Below the pieces are notes generated by a model. It searched no databases. It was not told the DNA's origin and worked only from the letters and a program-made list of their open reading frames with translations. A stretch of DNA of 6,670 bases from Sulfuricurvum sp. (GTDB lineage: Bacteria > Campylobacterota > Campylobacteria > Campylobacterales > Sulfurimonadaceae): contig DZBC01000114.1 of NCBI GenBank assembly GCA_022729835.1, forward strand, positions 1-6,670, in the 5' to 3' direction. Of the stretch, positions 5,415 through 6,670 are shown in pieces. Positions within the stretch are counted from its first letter, which is position 1. Each line of letters opens with the position of its first letter. The position numbers and the translations under genes are program-made.

Positions 5415-6530
5415 ATGATCGAGTGCTCCCATTTTCAAAAGGGTGACTGTCACTCTTGCACCCTGATAGAGCTGCCTTATCCACAGCAGCTCAAGCTCAA
5501 ACGCACACGTTTGGAGCAAGCGCTCTTCTCCTTCGCTCCGTTGCCAACACTCAAAGTCATCCCTTCTCCGCAGACAGGCTTTCGCAACAAGGCCAAAATG
5601 GTCGCATCTTCTACGCCGATCACACTGGGACTACTTGAGGGCGTGGAGCTGATCACCTGCCCACTCTATACCCCCTCTATGCAGCGTGCACTCGCCACCA
5701 TCCAAAGCTGGCTACGCGAATTGGATATCCGTGCTTACGATCTCAAAACCCAAAAAGGCGAGCTCAAATACGTGCTGCTCAGCGAATCAAGCCATCAAGG
5801 AGCATTGATGCTACGCTTTGTGCTGCGTTCGCACGGAATCGTCTCCAGACTTCGCCGCGGCCTTGCCTCTTTGCAACAGGAACTACCCAGTTTGCAATGT
5901 GTCAGTGTCAATATTCAAAGTGAGCACAAAGCCGTGGTCGAGGGAAGTGAAGAGCTATTCTTGAGCGAACAGCGCCGCATCGAAGAGCGCATGGGCGATA
6001 TTTCCCTGTTTATTCGCCCAAAAACTTTTTTTCAAACCAACACGGCCGTTACCGCTAAACTCTACCAGACAGCCGCCTCATGGATCGACCAAGTGGAAGC
6101 CAAAAGTGTATGGGATCTTTTTTGCGGAGTTGGAGGATTTGCGCTACACTGTGCCAAAAACGGTCGCGAAGTACTCGGTATCGAACTCGAGCACGAAGCG
6201 ATTGGCGCGGCGCGCGATGCTGCCGCAAAACTCGGTATATCGCAACTACGCTTCGAAGCGATGGATATTGCCAGCTTCAGTGTCGAAGCTTCAAAAAGAC
6301 CCGACTGCTTGATTGTCAATCCACCCAGAAGGGGATTAGGATCAGCACTGTGCCAGTGGCTACAGCGCTTGCGACCCCCCGTAATACTCTACTCTAGCTG
6401 CAATATCGATACGCTCGCCAAAGATCTCGAAATGCTCTCAAACTACCGCATCGAAAAGCTGGAGCTTTTCGATATGTTTCCGCACACAGAGCACTTTGAA
6501 ACACTCCTTATGTTACGCGCCGCCCACTAA
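5415..6530 (+). CDS. rlmC: RlmC, 23S rRNA (uracil-747-C5)-methyltransferase
   Basis: SAM-dependent enzyme that makes 5-methyluridine at position 747 of 23S rRNA. The 371-residue protein aligns along its whole length with E. coli RlmC. The Fe-S cluster cysteines C4, C12, C15 and C82 are present, as are GFRNKAKMV at 55-63, the KGELKY block at 114-119, FFQTN at 205-209, the SAM-binding loop DLFCGVGGF at 234-242, and NPPRRG at 302-307. The catalytic nucleophile is C329 in SSCN, and the general base is E362 in the HFE motif near the end. RlmD is longer and has an N-terminal TRAM domain, and TrmA lacks the Fe-S cysteines, so RlmC is the best fit. The ATG at 5415 gives the expected short N-terminus; no good Shine-Dalgarno is seen, and translation is probably coupled to the CNNM gene 6 nt upstream. 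The 3' end overlaps a convergent gene by 18 bp. Confidence 0.95.
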   Translation: MIECSHFQKGDCHSCTLIELPYPQQLKLKRTRLEQALFSFAPLPTLKVIPSPQTGFRNKAKMVASSTPITLGLLEGVELITCPLYTPSMQRALATIQSWLRELDIRAYDLKTQKGELKYVLLSESSHQGALMLRFVLRSHGIVSRLRRGLASLQQELPSLQCVSVNIQSEHKAVVEGSEELFLSEQRRIEERMGDISLFIRPKTFFQTNTAVTAKLYQTAASWIDQVEAKSVWDLFCGVGGFALHCAKNGREVLGIELEHEAIGAARDAAAKLGISQLRFEAMDIASFSVEASKRPDCLIVNPPRRGLGSALCQWLQRLRPPVILYSSCNIDTLAKDLEMLSNYRIEKLELFDMFPHTEHFETLLMLRAAH

Positions 6531-6670
6531 CCGCTGCAGTATCTCTTTGAGTTGCACGGCGTCCATCGGTTTGAGTAGCGTCGCATCCATGCCTGCCAAA
6601 CGGCACGCCTCAAGTTCCACATCGTTGAGTGTGCCGCTGATGGCAATAATTGGTGTTTGGTCACCACGTG
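6513..6670 (-). CDS. C-terminal end of a response-regulator receiver domain protein (5' part outside window)
   Basis: The last 51 codons of a minus-strand gene that enters from the right edge, beginning RGDQTPIIAISG and ending with TAA at 6515-6513. It shows the end of a CheY-like receiver domain: PIIAISGT is strand 4 with the switch Ser/Thr, and AGMDATLLKPM carries the conserved Lys-Pro of strand 5, followed by the last helix LKEILQRLV. The phospho-acceptor Asp is not visible. The receiver is at the very C-terminus, which fits a hybrid sensor histidine kinase (this AGMD-LLKPM style is typical of those) or a single-domain response regulator; the window cannot tell which. It is convergent with rlmC and shares 18 bp with its end, with no terminator between them. 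Confidence 0.87.
   Translation of the reverse strand, partial: RGDQTPIIAISGTLNDVELEACRLAGMDATLLKPMDAVQLKEILQRLVGGA

Noticed and set aside
1..6670. CRISPR array, tRNA or rRNA genes, insertion sequence or transposase
   Set aside because: No spaced direct repeats, cloverleaf-like RNA, transposase motifs or terminal inverted repeats were seen; the region is densely filled by ordinary chromosomal genes.

Overview
The window is a compact, roughly half-GC bacterial chromosome segment with seven protein genes, two of them cut by the window edges, plus one probable leader peptide. The best guess for the host is a Campylobacterota (epsilonproteobacterial) sulfur-oxidiser type such as the Sulfuricurvum/Sulfurimonas group. 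This rests on the RimB motif DTGAYSxxLHC, promoters with a recognisable -10 but little -35, and the CNNM protein style. It is an inference, and a gammaproteobacterium is not excluded.

Left block, minus strand, read from 3255 down to 1. A membrane receptor with a periplasmic SBP_bac_3 sensor, a GGDEF domain and an EAL domain (3255-1096) is followed by a small retropepsin-like protease, rimB, and then by rimK, the ATP-grasp ligase that adds glutamate to ribosomal protein S6 (cut by the window start). rimB and rimK overlap by ATGA. I see no terminator between the c-di-GMP gene and rimB. The order c-di-GMP enzyme / rimB / rimK parallels the Pseudomonas rimA-rimB-rimK locus, but here the stand-alone RimA phosphodiesterase is replaced by a ligand-sensing transmembrane GGDEF-EAL protein. 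The GGDEF domain has lost a metal-binding Asp, while all EAL catalytic residues I could check are present. RimB probably starts at a rare ATT codon.

Centre. A divergent intergenic region (3256-3367) separates the receptor from a plus-strand NYN-domain ribonuclease-like protein with a C-terminal OST-HTH/LOTUS domain. Its promoter places the transcript start at or next to the ATG, so it may be leaderless.

Right block, plus strand. A promoter at about 4239 drives an 18-codon leader ORF with its own ribosome-binding site. The leader overlaps by ATGA the start of a CNNM (DUF21)-CBS membrane protein of the magnesium/cobalt-transport family. That gene is followed after 6 nt by rlmC, the Fe-S 23S rRNA U747 methyltransferase. 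The 3' end of rlmC overlaps by 18 bp the 3' end of a convergent gene ending in a response-regulator receiver domain, which runs off the right edge.

A 10-bp palindrome, TTACATGTAA, occurs three times exactly and once in part. Several genes here concern translation or RNA (S6 glutamylation, rRNA methylation, NYN-LOTUS), and three of the starts look translationally unconventional.
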